7,497 nt of DNA from Flavobacteriales bacterium (GTDB lineage Bacteria > Bacteroidota > Bacteroidia > Flavobacteriales > Flavobacteriaceae), in contig PAGT01000023.1 of assembly GCA_002705485.1 (NCBI GenBank), positions 8,854 through 16,350 on the forward strand, read 5' to 3'. The stretch's first letter is position 1. Every line of letters begins with the position of its first letter. Positions 1 through 6,727 of this stretch are shown here, piece by piece. Position numbers and translations under genes: made by a program. The notes under the pieces were generated by a model. It saw nothing but the letters and a program-made list of their open reading frames with translations. It was not told the DNA's origin and searched no databases.

Positions 1-335
1 GTTACTGAAACCTTAAATATTCTCTGGTTTAATTCTTTGTAAACCTCATTTAACATTGGATCATACAGATCTTTATTATTTTCAAACCTTGTATACAATT
101 CAATTCTCTTAATTCCAATAACTAGCATGTTTTGAGTGATTTCGACTGCATTGGTGCTCCAAGGAGTAACCATTGTTTTTCTTGGACCTAAAAAACTCTT
201 TTTAATTTTTTTAACACCATTCAGATAACTAGCATTAAATAACCATTCAAGTTTGGTTATATCTATCTCATCAAGATTTCTGTTTGAATTAACAGCAAAA
301 ATTAGATTTTGGTTGTCTTTAAAGAAAAAAACCAT
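1..335 (-). CDS. purL: Phosphoribosylformylglycinamidine synthase PurL, N-terminal part (cut by left window edge)
   Basis: Long-form FGAR amidotransferase, the cytoplasmic enzyme of de novo purine synthesis that converts FGAR to FGAM using glutamine and ATP. Only the first 111 codons are present; the frame is open to base 1. The start is the ATG at 335-333, which is secure because an in-frame TAG lies two codons upstream. The recognisable block is GPRKTMVTPWS at residues 50-60 followed at once by TNAVEITQN (61-69), which matches the N-terminal PurS-like region of large single-chain PurL in Bacteroidota as I know the family. Around it are the expected KLEWLF (28-33) and a DPML segment (92-95). 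The ATP-binding and glutaminase domains would lie outside the window. It is separated from the methyltransferase gene upstream by 90 bases, so it may have its own promoter. I see no frameshift in the visible part. The identification rests on recall of the motif, not on a search. Confidence 0.9.
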   Translation of the reverse strand, partial: MVFFFKDNQNLIFAVNSNRNLDEIDITKLEWLFNASYLNGVKKIKKSFLGPRKTMVTPWSTNAVEITQNMLVIGIKRIELYTRFENNKDLYDPMLNEVYKELNQRIFKVSV

Positions 336-354
336 TTTTAGCTATAGTTTGATT

Positions 355-379
355 CAAAATTATGCGAAAAATAAACAAA
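355..379 (-). promoter_or_regulatory. Possible Bacteroidota-type promoter for purL
   Basis: On the minus strand TAATTTTG (362-355) fits the Bacteroidota -7 consensus TAnnTTTG exactly. A TTTG lies upstream at 379-376, but the spacer is only 13 bases, shorter than the 17-23 usual for the -33 element, so the upstream half is doubtful. Transcription would start near 348, giving a leader of roughly a dozen bases before the purL ATG. It sits in the only intergenic gap of this size in the window, which supports it by position. TAnnTTTG matches arise by chance in AT-rich DNA. Confidence 0.4.
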
Positions 380-425
380 CATTAAATTTTTGAAATCTAA
401 GTTAGTAACGATTTAACATATTTTA

Positions 426-1643
426 TTAACATGTTGGTTTTGAAGCTAGTCTAGCCATATAAAACCCGTCAAACCCATTGCTTGGATTTATTTTTTTTTC
501 ATCTTCTAAATTGAATTTTTTCCCCTCCTTTGAATCTAAAAAATGTTTTATTTGAATTTCATTTTCGGAGGGTAAGATTGAACATGTAGCGTATACCAAT
601 TTTCCTCCTTTTTTTAAAAGGGTAGAATAGTTTTTCAATAATTCTGATTGAGTTTTTCTAATACTGGAAATAAATTCAAGATTCAGTTTCCATTTAGAAT
701 CAGGATTTCTTTTTAATACACCTAGTCCAGAACATGGAGCGTCAATCAGAAGTCTATCAAATTTTCCTTTCATTTTTTTTATAGATTTTGGACCAAGAAT
801 TAATTTAGTTTGAATATTAAATGCTCCATTTCTATTAGATCTTTTTCTCAATTCGTTGAGTTTAAATTTGTTTATATCCATTGCTACTATTTTACCTTTA
901 TTTTTCATTAAAGCTGATATATGGAGCGTCTTTCCGCCAGCACCGGCACAAACGTCGCATACCCTCATCTCAGGGTTTACTTCCAAAAAATGTGAAACGA
1001 GTTGAGATGAGGCATCTTGTAGTTCAAAAAACCCTCTTTTAAAGGACTCTTTTTGAAATAAATTACATCTTTTTTTTATAAGTAGTGCATTTGGATAGCC
1101 ATTTATTTTTTTTGATTCCACACCCTCATCTTTTAAAATTGATTGTAATTCGTGTACAGTAACTTTAAGAGTATTTGATCTTATAACCAATGGGGCAATT
1201 TTATTTAATTCAGATAATTCTTTTTCCCAAATGGATTCACCTAACTCATTAGATCCAAGAGCGTCAAGCCAGTCAGGAATAGATTCTCTAAATCTTCTAA
1301 TCTTAGAAAGTTCATCAAACTTTCCCTTAATTTTTCTCTTGGGTGTATTTTCTAATTCTTTCCATTCAGGTAGTGCTATTCCTCTCAAAACTGCCCAAAC
1401 AGCAAAAATTTTCCAAAATTTTTTAGAATCAAAAGGATGTTTTACGTTAGCAATTTCAGTATATAACCTTTTCCAACGCACAATTTCATAGCAGGTCTCT
1501 GCAATAAAACCTCTGTCTTTACTTCCCCATTTTTTGTTTGACTTCAAGCCTTTTTCTATTGCTTTGTCAGCAAAAAAGTTGTCATTAAAAATATTATTTA
1601 GGATATTTATTACTCCAAAAACTAAATTTTTATGGAGAGTCAT
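426..1643 (-). CDS. RsmB/NOP-family SAM-dependent RNA cytosine-C5 methyltransferase (rsmB-like)
   Basis: Class I methyltransferase of 405 residues, most likely modifying a cytosine C5 in 16S rRNA as RsmB does. The N-terminal ~130 residues are basic and helical (WGSKDRGFIAET at 39-50, VRWKRLY at 55-61) and occupy the place of the RNA-binding/NusB-like domain. An RsmB/RsmF-type linker domain follows (about 150-210), ending in ELQDASSQL (207-215). The catalytic domain shows motif I VCDVCAGAGGK (228-238), the acidic SAM ribose contact in VAMDI (D256), motif IV DAPCSG with C304, and motif VI ATCS with C354. Both family cysteines are therefore present: in RsmB the motif VI cysteine attacks C6 and the motif IV cysteine helps release product. 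The ATG at 1643 lies 24 bases after the preceding gene, preceded by an A/T-rich leader with no Shine-Dalgarno. It may be cotranscribed with the sigma-factor trio upstream, though it is functionally unrelated. The exact target base cannot be read from sequence, so no symbol is assigned. Confidence 0.92.
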   Translation of the reverse strand: MTLHKNLVFGVINILNNIFNDNFFADKAIEKGLKSNKKWGSKDRGFIAETCYEIVRWKRLYTEIANVKHPFDSKKFWKIFAVWAVLRGIALPEWKELENTPKRKIKGKFDELSKIRRFRESIPDWLDALGSNELGESIWEKELSELNKIAPLVIRSNTLKVTVHELQSILKDEGVESKKINGYPNALLIKKRCNLFQKESFKRGFFELQDASSQLVSHFLEVNPEMRVCDVCAGAGGKTLHISALMKNKGKIVAMDINKFKLNELRKRSNRNGAFNIQTKLILGPKSIKKMKGKFDRLLIDAPCSGLGVLKRNPDSKWKLNLEFISSIRKTQSELLKNYSTLLKKGGKLVYATCSILPSENEIQIKHFLDSKEGKKFNLEDEKKINPSNGFDGFYMARLASKPTC

Positions 1644-1667
1644 ATTTGATTTGTTTAATAAAAGAAA

Positions 1668-2123
1668 TTAGTTTTTTGTTATTTGTCTAGATTCTCTTAA
1701 TTTTTTCATCATTTCTCTTCTAAAATCTTCCTCTAATCTGAATAGTTCGTAAGTTTTTCTAGGAGATAAAACCTCTCTGAGTTCTGAAATCAACTGGCCT
1801 CTTAATTCAACTTTTTTCTTTTCGTAATCCATGTAATCATTAATCAATTGAGCATATTCAGGATCAGAAAACGACACCTCATCAGCAACTTTTCTGAAAT
1901 TATTTTTATTATTATCCCACAATTGATAAAGGCTGTCCTCATAAGATTTATAGGCTTTCCAAAAATCAATTTCAATATTTGGGTTTAGTTTAAGTTTATC
2001 AGATAAAAAAAGTTTTTTGTATGCATTTACTTTTTCCCTACTAAGCCTTTCCTTTTGAGAAAAACCAGTTTGGAAAATGAAAAATGTTAAATAAAAGATA
2101 AGTAGTTTTTTCATATTATTCAT
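1668..2123 (-). CDS. Small secreted/periplasmic protein, 'sensor of ECF-type sigma factor'-like
   Basis: A 151-residue protein with a clear signal peptide: MKKLLIFYLTFFIFQTGFSQ at residues 4-23, with likely cleavage after S22 or Q23. The mature part is highly charged and predicted helical. It contains KLNPNIEIDFWKAYKSYE (45-62), a pattern typical of the small flavobacterial proteins named 'sensor of ECF-type sigma factor', then a basic/acidic C-terminal helix (LSPRKTYELFRLEEDF, 119-134, then RREMMKKLRES). The general layout recalls Spy/CpxP-type periplasmic stress proteins, but this is an impression of shape, not demonstrated homology. The gene follows the sigma factor and a single-pass membrane protein, so an input role for that regulator is plausible. 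Two ATGs compete: 2123 (used here) overlaps the previous gene by 8 bases; 2114 leaves a 1-base gap and begins directly with the MKK of the signal peptide, and is equally credible. Either arrangement suggests translational coupling. There are no cysteines, so it is not a lipoprotein. Confidence 0.72.
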   Translation of the reverse strand: MNNMKKLLIFYLTFFIFQTGFSQKERLSREKVNAYKKLFLSDKLKLNPNIEIDFWKAYKSYEDSLYQLWDNNKNNFRKVADEVSFSDPEYAQLINDYMDYEKKKVELRGQLISELREVLSPRKTYELFRLEEDFRREMMKKLRESRQITKN

Positions 2124-2577
2124 AAATTATAATTTCCGTATTTGTATTTTCTATAAAGTAATTTTCGATATCTGTATAGTTAATGTACTCTGAAAAATCA
2201 AGATCGTTTTTATCAACAAGATCTACAAAATCATATGTAGATAATTCAATAATGTCTTCATTTACATAGTTTAATATATCATCATATTTAATTTCGTTAT
2301 CAATTTTGAATTGATTATAACCGAATAATATCAAAATAAAAATAGCAGCAACTGAAGAGGTTTTGTAAAAAATGTTTTTTAGATATTTGATTTTATCAAA
2401 ATATATTTTTTGATGGATAATTTCAGGTTGGATACCCTTAAAATAGTCTTTAGGAATTAAAAAACTTCCCCTTTTTAGTTTAGCTTTTTTGATTGCACTC
2501 ACACTAAAATTATTTAAATATTCATCAGGCATTCTAAACCTTTTAATATTCAACGGAATTTTATTTTTATAATTCAT
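2116..2577 (-). CDS. Single-pass membrane protein next to ECF sigma factor; putative atypical anti-sigma factor
   Basis: A 153-residue protein I cannot assign to a named family. Residues 1-70 are basic and presumably cytoplasmic, with FRMPDEYLNNFS (14-25) and FLIPKDYFKGI (39-49), two versions of an F-x(1,2)-P-[DK]-[ED]-Y-[LF] pattern often seen at the start of flavobacterial proteins beside ECF sigma genes. One hydrophobic stretch, SSVAAIFILILFGY (74-87), is the only membrane segment. Residues 91-153 are strongly acidic (18 D/E against 3 K) and rich in Tyr, Asn and Ile, and should face the periplasm given the positive residues before the helix. There is no HxxxCxxC zinc anti-sigma motif and no cysteine at all, and I see no FecR-like domain. 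Position and topology (22 bases after the sigma gene, cytoplasmic head, one helix, outer tail) suggest it holds the sigma factor at the membrane, but that is inference. The ATG at 2577 is preceded by an A/T-rich leader without Shine-Dalgarno. Confidence 0.68.
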   Translation of the reverse strand: MNYKNKIPLNIKRFRMPDEYLNNFSVSAIKKAKLKRGSFLIPKDYFKGIQPEIIHQKIYFDKIKYLKNIFYKTSSVAAIFILILFGYNQFKIDNEIKYDDILNYVNEDIIELSTYDFVDLVDKNDLDFSEYINYTDIENYFIENTNTEIIIYE

Positions 2578-2599
2578 TTATTTATAGACAATTAAATTA

Positions 2600-3151
2600 T
2601 TAAAAGGTTTGAATTTCTTTGATTTCTTTTTTTATTTTACCGACTGCAATATGGTATGATGCTTTTAGAGCGCCAATTGATGTACCTAAGATTTCTGAAA
2701 TATCTTTGAATTTCATGTTTTGTTCATACTTCATTTGAAAAACAAGTTTTTGTTTTTCAGGAAGTTTAGAAATTATAAATTGTAACTTAAGTTGTAACTC
2801 GTCTCCATCAAAATAAGGGTCATCTTTTAAATTTGATAACATGTAATTTGTCATTTCCTCAGAGCCTTGAAAATATTTCTTTGATTTTATTTTTAGGAAG
2901 TTTATCGATTCATTTGTAGCTATTCTGTAAATCCAAGTGTAAAGTTTACTATCTCCTTTAAAATTTTGAATTCCTTTAAAAACTTTTACAAAAGTATTTT
3001 GTAGTACATCGTTTGAGTCGTCATGGTCTAATAAAATTCGCCGTATATGCCAATATAAAGGTTCTTTGTATTGTTGAATCAAATTTTCAAATGCAACATT
3101 TTGAGTATTTTTATTTTTAAGATTTTTTATTAAATCAGATTCTTTTTTCAA
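2600..3151 (-). CDS. ECF-type RNA polymerase sigma-70 factor
   Basis: A 183-residue extracytoplasmic-function sigma factor, which directs core RNA polymerase to a specific promoter set. Region 2 spans about 20-88: FENLIQQYKEPLYWHIRRI (21-39), DVLQNTFVKVF (48-58) for core binding, and the -10 reading stretch KLYTWIYRIATNESINFL (69-86). A short acidic linker follows (97-120). Region 4 spans about 127-177, with LPEKQKLVFQMKYEQNMKF (130-148) and the helix-turn-helix DISEILGTSIGALKASYHIA (150-169). Length and layout are normal for ECF factors. The start is a TTG at 3151-3149: an in-frame TAA lies immediately before it and the next in-frame ATG is at codon 100, inside the linker, so TTG is the only start that keeps region 2. 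It lies 43 bases after the ABC exporter gene and heads a trio with the membrane protein and the secreted protein. Its target promoters cannot be read from this window. Confidence 0.93.
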   Translation of the reverse strand: MKKESDLIKNLKNKNTQNVAFENLIQQYKEPLYWHIRRILLDHDDSNDVLQNTFVKVFKGIQNFKGDSKLYTWIYRIATNESINFLKIKSKKYFQGSEEMTNYMLSNLKDDPYFDGDELQLKLQFIISKLPEKQKLVFQMKYEQNMKFKDISEILGTSIGALKASYHIAVGKIKKEIKEIQTF

Positions 3152-3194
3152 TTAGATAAATTATAATTTTAGACAATCTTTAACTTATTTTGGT

Positions 3195-5018
3195 TTAATT
3201 GAATGATTGAATTTTTATTAATTTTGAATATATACCTTTTTTAGATAAAAGTTTTTCATGTTTTCCTTTTTCCACAATCTTCCCATTATCCATAACCAAA
3301 ATTAAATCTGCATTTTGAATTGTGGACAATCTGTGAGCAATAACTAATGTAGTTCGGTTATGCATTAAATTTTCCAGTGCATTCTGAACCAACTTTTCGG
3401 ACTTTGAGTCTAAAGATGAGGTAGCTTCATCAAGTATCATAATAGGAGGATTGTTAAGAACAGCCCGGGCAATTGAAATCCTTTGCTTTTGCCCGCCCGA
3501 AAGGTTACCTCCAAAACTTCCTACATTAGTATCAAAACTATTGTCTAGTTTCTCAATAAATTCATATGAATTAGAAATTTTTGAAGCTTCAAGTATTTTA
3601 TTTTTGGAAATATTCTTATTAGAGAGAGTAATATTAGTTTGAATTGTTTCGTTAAACAGAAGAGAATCTTGTGGGACTAATCCAATTAAACTCCTTAAAT
3701 CAGATTTTTTAATTTCTTTAATATTTTTTCCATCTATGCAAATTTCTCCAGAATCTACATCATAAAACCTTGGAATTAAATTGGCAATTGTCGTTTTTCC
3801 ACTTCCTGATTGGCCAACTACAGCAACAGTTTGTCCTTTGCGAATTTTAAATGTTAGATTCTTTATAACAACTTCCTTGTTGTAGGAAAAATTCACATCA
3901 TTAAATGTTATTTCTTTTTCAAATGATTTTTTTTCAAAAGCATTGTCAGATTCTTTAATTTCAGATTCAGCTTCTAGTATTTCTAAAACCCTTTCTGCAG
4001 CTGCATTTCCTTTTTTAATTGAGTAGGATGCTTTACTAATTGCCTTTGCAGGGGTTAGAACTCCGTATGCTAAACCCATGTAAGTCAAAAAAGCAGCTGG
4101 GTTCAGTTGCATATCAATCAAAACTAACTTACCTCCATACCATAATAGAACTCCAATAACTGAAATACCCAAAAATTCACTTAATGGGCTTGCCAAGTTC
4201 TGTTTGTTAATTAATTTATTTGAATAGTTATAAAACTTATTGTTGGTTCCTGAAAACTTTTTAATAAAAAATAATTCAGCTACAAAGCCCTTAATTATAT
4301 TTAAACCATTTAATGTTTGTTCAGCAACAGATAAAATCTCAGCCTGTTCTTTTTGAACTACATTTGATGTAGGTTTTAATGACTTTCCAATTACAGAGAT
4401 TATAAACCCGGAAATTGGTATAAAAATTAAAACAAAAATAGTTAGCTCAAAACTTATTAAAAACATTGCGATAACAGTGAAGAATATTGTTAAGGGTTCT
4501 CTTACAATTATTTCCAAAATAGAAAGGAATGATAGTTGTATTTCAATAACATCGCTCGTAATCCTTGAGATAACATCTCCCTTGTCTTTCCGTTGATAAA
4601 ATGGAATTGGTAACCTAATGATTTTTTCGTACAATTTTTCTCTTAAATCTTTCAAAATACCATTTCTGAAAAATGTTATGAAGTACATTGCCAAGTAGTT
4701 GAAAAGGTTTTTTAAAAAGAAAAGAATTAAAATAGTTAGAATGACAAATATCAATGCTTTACTAGGGTCATTATTTGCAAAAGAGCTTACCTGAAAGTTC
4801 AACCATGCCTCTAGATTATTTCCAAAACTTGAAAAATCATCAAAATTGGGGTTTTCATAAACTTTAGATGAATTTCCAAATAAAACTTCTAACATAGGCA
4901 TCAATGATAAAAAAGACAATGCACTAAAAATTGCATATAGAATGTTAAAGAAAATATTTAAAAAAATAAATTTTTTATATGGTTTTCCAAATTTGAAAAT
5001 TTTTTTAAAGCTATCCAT
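3195..5018 (-). CDS. MsbA-type ABC exporter, fused transmembrane and ATP-binding domains
   Basis: A half-size exporter of 607 residues that would act as a homodimer in the inner membrane, flipping or exporting a lipid, glycolipid or drug-like substrate at the cost of ATP. The N-terminal ~320 residues carry several hydrophobic segments (near 17-45, 90-117, 165-210 and 280-320), fitting the usual six helices. The ATPase half shows Walker A GQSGSGKTT (402-410), Q-loop VPQD with Q450, signature LSGGQKQR (506-513), Walker B IMILDE (526-531) followed by SSLD, and the switch histidine in IAHRLS (H562), so it should be active. The start is chosen as ATG 5018-5016, two bases after the TGA of the mutase gene. 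An in-frame TTG two codons earlier (5024) would overlap that stop by 4 bases and is a possible alternative. The near-zero spacing implies cotranscription and translational coupling with the sugar genes, which fits export of a glycosylated lipid, but the substrate is unknown. Confidence 0.92.
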   Translation of the reverse strand: MDSFKKIFKFGKPYKKFIFLNIFFNILYAIFSALSFLSLMPMLEVLFGNSSKVYENPNFDDFSSFGNNLEAWLNFQVSSFANNDPSKALIFVILTILILFFLKNLFNYLAMYFITFFRNGILKDLREKLYEKIIRLPIPFYQRKDKGDVISRITSDVIEIQLSFLSILEIIVREPLTIFFTVIAMFLISFELTIFVLIFIPISGFIISVIGKSLKPTSNVVQKEQAEILSVAEQTLNGLNIIKGFVAELFFIKKFSGTNNKFYNYSNKLINKQNLASPLSEFLGISVIGVLLWYGGKLVLIDMQLNPAAFLTYMGLAYGVLTPAKAISKASYSIKKGNAAAERVLEILEAESEIKESDNAFEKKSFEKEITFNDVNFSYNKEVVIKNLTFKIRKGQTVAVVGQSGSGKTTIANLIPRFYDVDSGEICIDGKNIKEIKKSDLRSLIGLVPQDSLLFNETIQTNITLSNKNISKNKILEASKISNSYEFIEKLDNSFDTNVGSFGGNLSGGQKQRISIARAVLNNPPIMILDEATSSLDSKSEKLVQNALENLMHNRTTLVIAHRLSTIQNADLILVMDNGKIVEKGKHEKLLSKKGIYSKLIKIQSFN

Positions 5019-5020
5019 AT

Positions 5021-6724
5021 TCAACAGGTAAATTTCTTAATTAATTTATTTAGCTTCTGTTCTAATTTTTTATTTTCCTTGAAATACATTTCTTTAGAAT
5101 CAATTTTTGTGTTGACACTAAAATAAAATTTTATTTTAGGTTCAGTTCCACTAGGTCTAATAGCAATACTTGAACCATCAATGGTTTCAAAGATTAATAC
5201 ATCAGACTTGGGAAAATTCATTTGTATCTTTTCATTGTTTTTAAAATCAATATGTATGGAGCTCAAATAATCTTTCATCGAAACTAGTTTAAGTCCAGCA
5301 ATTTGGTTTTGTCTTGTGTTCCTAAAACCTTTCATCATTTTATCAATTTCTTCCGAACCTTTTACACCCTCTTTTTTAATTGAAATTAATTTTTCTTTGT
5401 AAAAACCATATCGAACATAACATTCCAATAAGTAGTTAAAAATATCCGAATCATTCTTTTTACACTCTGAAGCCAACTCACAAGCAAGAAGGGCTGTGGT
5501 AATTGCATCTTTATCTCTAACAAAATCTCCGACGGTGTACCCATTACTTTCTTCCCCACCACATACAAATTTTTTTTCTGGATAATCTCGGACCATTTTA
5601 GCAATCCATTTAAAACCTGTCAAACCTAACTTAAGCTCTACCCCAAAATTAGATGCAATATTTTTGAGCATTGGAGTTGAGACAATAGTTGAACCTATAA
5701 ACTGAAGGTCATTCTTACGTTTTTTTCTCAACAGATACTCAGTTAAAATTATCATTATTTGATTACCATTTAAAACAAAATATTTTCCTTCACTATTTTT
5801 AATTCCAATACCTAACCGATCAGCATCGGGATCTGTACCTAAAAAAATATCTGAATTTTTAATTATGGATAGTTTTTTAGCAAGATCAAATGCACTTTCT
5901 TCCTCAGGGTTGGGTGATTTTACAGTTGGAAAATTACCATTAGGCTCTTTTTGATCTTCAACAATTGATAACTTATTATAGCCAGCAGTATTCAAAACTT
6001 TTGGTAAAAGCAAATGGGATGTTCCGTGTAATGGAGTAAAAACAATCTTGAGGTTTTCCCTGACTGAATTACCAACTTTACCGTTATTTAAAGAATCATT
6101 AACGAAAGCATCATCTACTTCCTCACCTATTAACTTAATTAAATTTCGTTTATTTTCAAATTTGATTTCAGAATACTCTATTTTATTAATTTCATCAATT
6201 AATATTTGGTCCAGTGGAGGAACAATTTGGCCACCATCTTCCCAATAAACTTTATAACCGTTGTACTCAGGGGGATTGTGTGATGCTGTCAATACAATTC
6301 CACATTTACAATTGAGGTATCTAACAGCGTAAGATAAAACAGGCGTTGGACGCATACTATCAAATAAAAAAACTTTGATACCATTGGCTGAAAAAATTTC
6401 GGAAACTTTTTGAGCTAAATATTCACTATTGTTTCTGCAATCGTAGGCTACTACTACTGATTTGTTTTCTGTTTCATTTTTATTGATATAGTTGGAAATA
6501 CCTTGGGAGTTTTTACCAAATGTATATTTATTGACCCTATTTGGTCCAAATCCCATTATTCCTCTCATTCCACCTGTACCAAAAGTTAAATTTTTATAAA
6601 AAGAATCGAAAAAATCTTCGAGATTATTTTTTTTTAAATCTTTTACCGATTTTACGGTCTTTTTGTCAAAAGGGTATTTTGTCCATTTGTCATAATTTTT
6701 GTCAACAGAATCTGAATCAAACAT
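5021..6724 (-). CDS. Phospho-sugar mutase (phosphoglucomutase/phosphomannomutase, alpha-D-phosphohexomutase)
   Basis: A cytoplasmic enzyme of 567 residues that interconverts hexose 1- and 6-phosphates through a phosphoserine intermediate, feeding nucleotide-sugar synthesis for envelope glycans. All four active-site loops are present in order: TASHNP with phosphoserine S148 (146-151); the metal loop GTDPDADR with D298, D300 and D302 (296-303); the sugar loop GGEESNGY (389-396); and the phosphate-binding loop RPSGTEPK (523-530). The leader FGTGGMRGIMGFGPNR (48-63) is typical of the PgcA/Pgm2 branch found in Firmicutes and Bacteroidota, and the length is usual for it. Sequence alone does not separate glucose from mannose specificity, so no symbol is given. 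The ATG at 6724 follows the glycosyltransferase stop by 3 bases, and its TGA at 5021 almost touches the ABC exporter start, so the three genes look like one operon. No damage or missing residue is seen. Confidence 0.93.
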   Translation of the reverse strand: MFDSDSVDKNYDKWTKYPFDKKTVKSVKDLKKNNLEDFFDSFYKNLTFGTGGMRGIMGFGPNRVNKYTFGKNSQGISNYINKNETENKSVVVAYDCRNNSEYLAQKVSEIFSANGIKVFLFDSMRPTPVLSYAVRYLNCKCGIVLTASHNPPEYNGYKVYWEDGGQIVPPLDQILIDEINKIEYSEIKFENKRNLIKLIGEEVDDAFVNDSLNNGKVGNSVRENLKIVFTPLHGTSHLLLPKVLNTAGYNKLSIVEDQKEPNGNFPTVKSPNPEEESAFDLAKKLSIIKNSDIFLGTDPDADRLGIGIKNSEGKYFVLNGNQIMIILTEYLLRKKRKNDLQFIGSTIVSTPMLKNIASNFGVELKLGLTGFKWIAKMVRDYPEKKFVCGGEESNGYTVGDFVRDKDAITTALLACELASECKKNDSDIFNYLLECYVRYGFYKEKLISIKKEGVKGSEEIDKMMKGFRNTRQNQIAGLKLVSMKDYLSSIHIDFKNNEKIQMNFPKSDVLIFETIDGSSIAIRPSGTEPKIKFYFSVNTKIDSKEMYFKENKKLEQKLNKLIKKFTC

Positions 6725-6727
6725 GTA

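Noticed and set aside
386..420. Weak inverted repeat AAATC...GATTT with inner GTTAcTAAC after the methyltransferase gene, as a terminator
   Set aside because: The stem is five A/T-rich pairs with a long loop and no following T-run on the minus strand; too weak to call a terminator.
1231..1491. Plus-strand open frame of 86 codons
   Set aside because: It lies wholly inside the methyltransferase gene on the opposite strand, whose catalytic motifs and start are secure; the translated product has no recognisable features.
2585..3177. Shared 8-mer ATTGTCTA (minus strand) upstream of both the sigma gene (3177-3170) and the membrane-protein gene (2592-2585), as a possible common operator
   Set aside because: The distances to the two starts differ (18 and 7 bases), and the same 8-mer also occurs on the plus strand inside the exporter gene at 3540-3547, so chance in AT-rich DNA is the simpler explanation.
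3152..3194. Promoter for the sigma factor in the 43-base gap after the exporter gene
   Set aside because: No TAnnTTTG element with a properly spaced upstream TTG is present; A/T-rich TATAAT-like strings are expected by chance.
3451..3642. Plus-strand open frame of 63 codons
   Set aside because: It is antisense to the ATPase domain of the ABC exporter, covering the signature motif; it is a shadow of the conserved coding sequence.
5386..5604. Minus-strand open frame of 72 codons in another frame
   Set aside because: It is nested in the phospho-sugar mutase gene, which is intact in its own frame.
6048..6248. Plus-strand open frame of 66 codons
   Set aside because: Antisense to the mutase gene, with no independent support.
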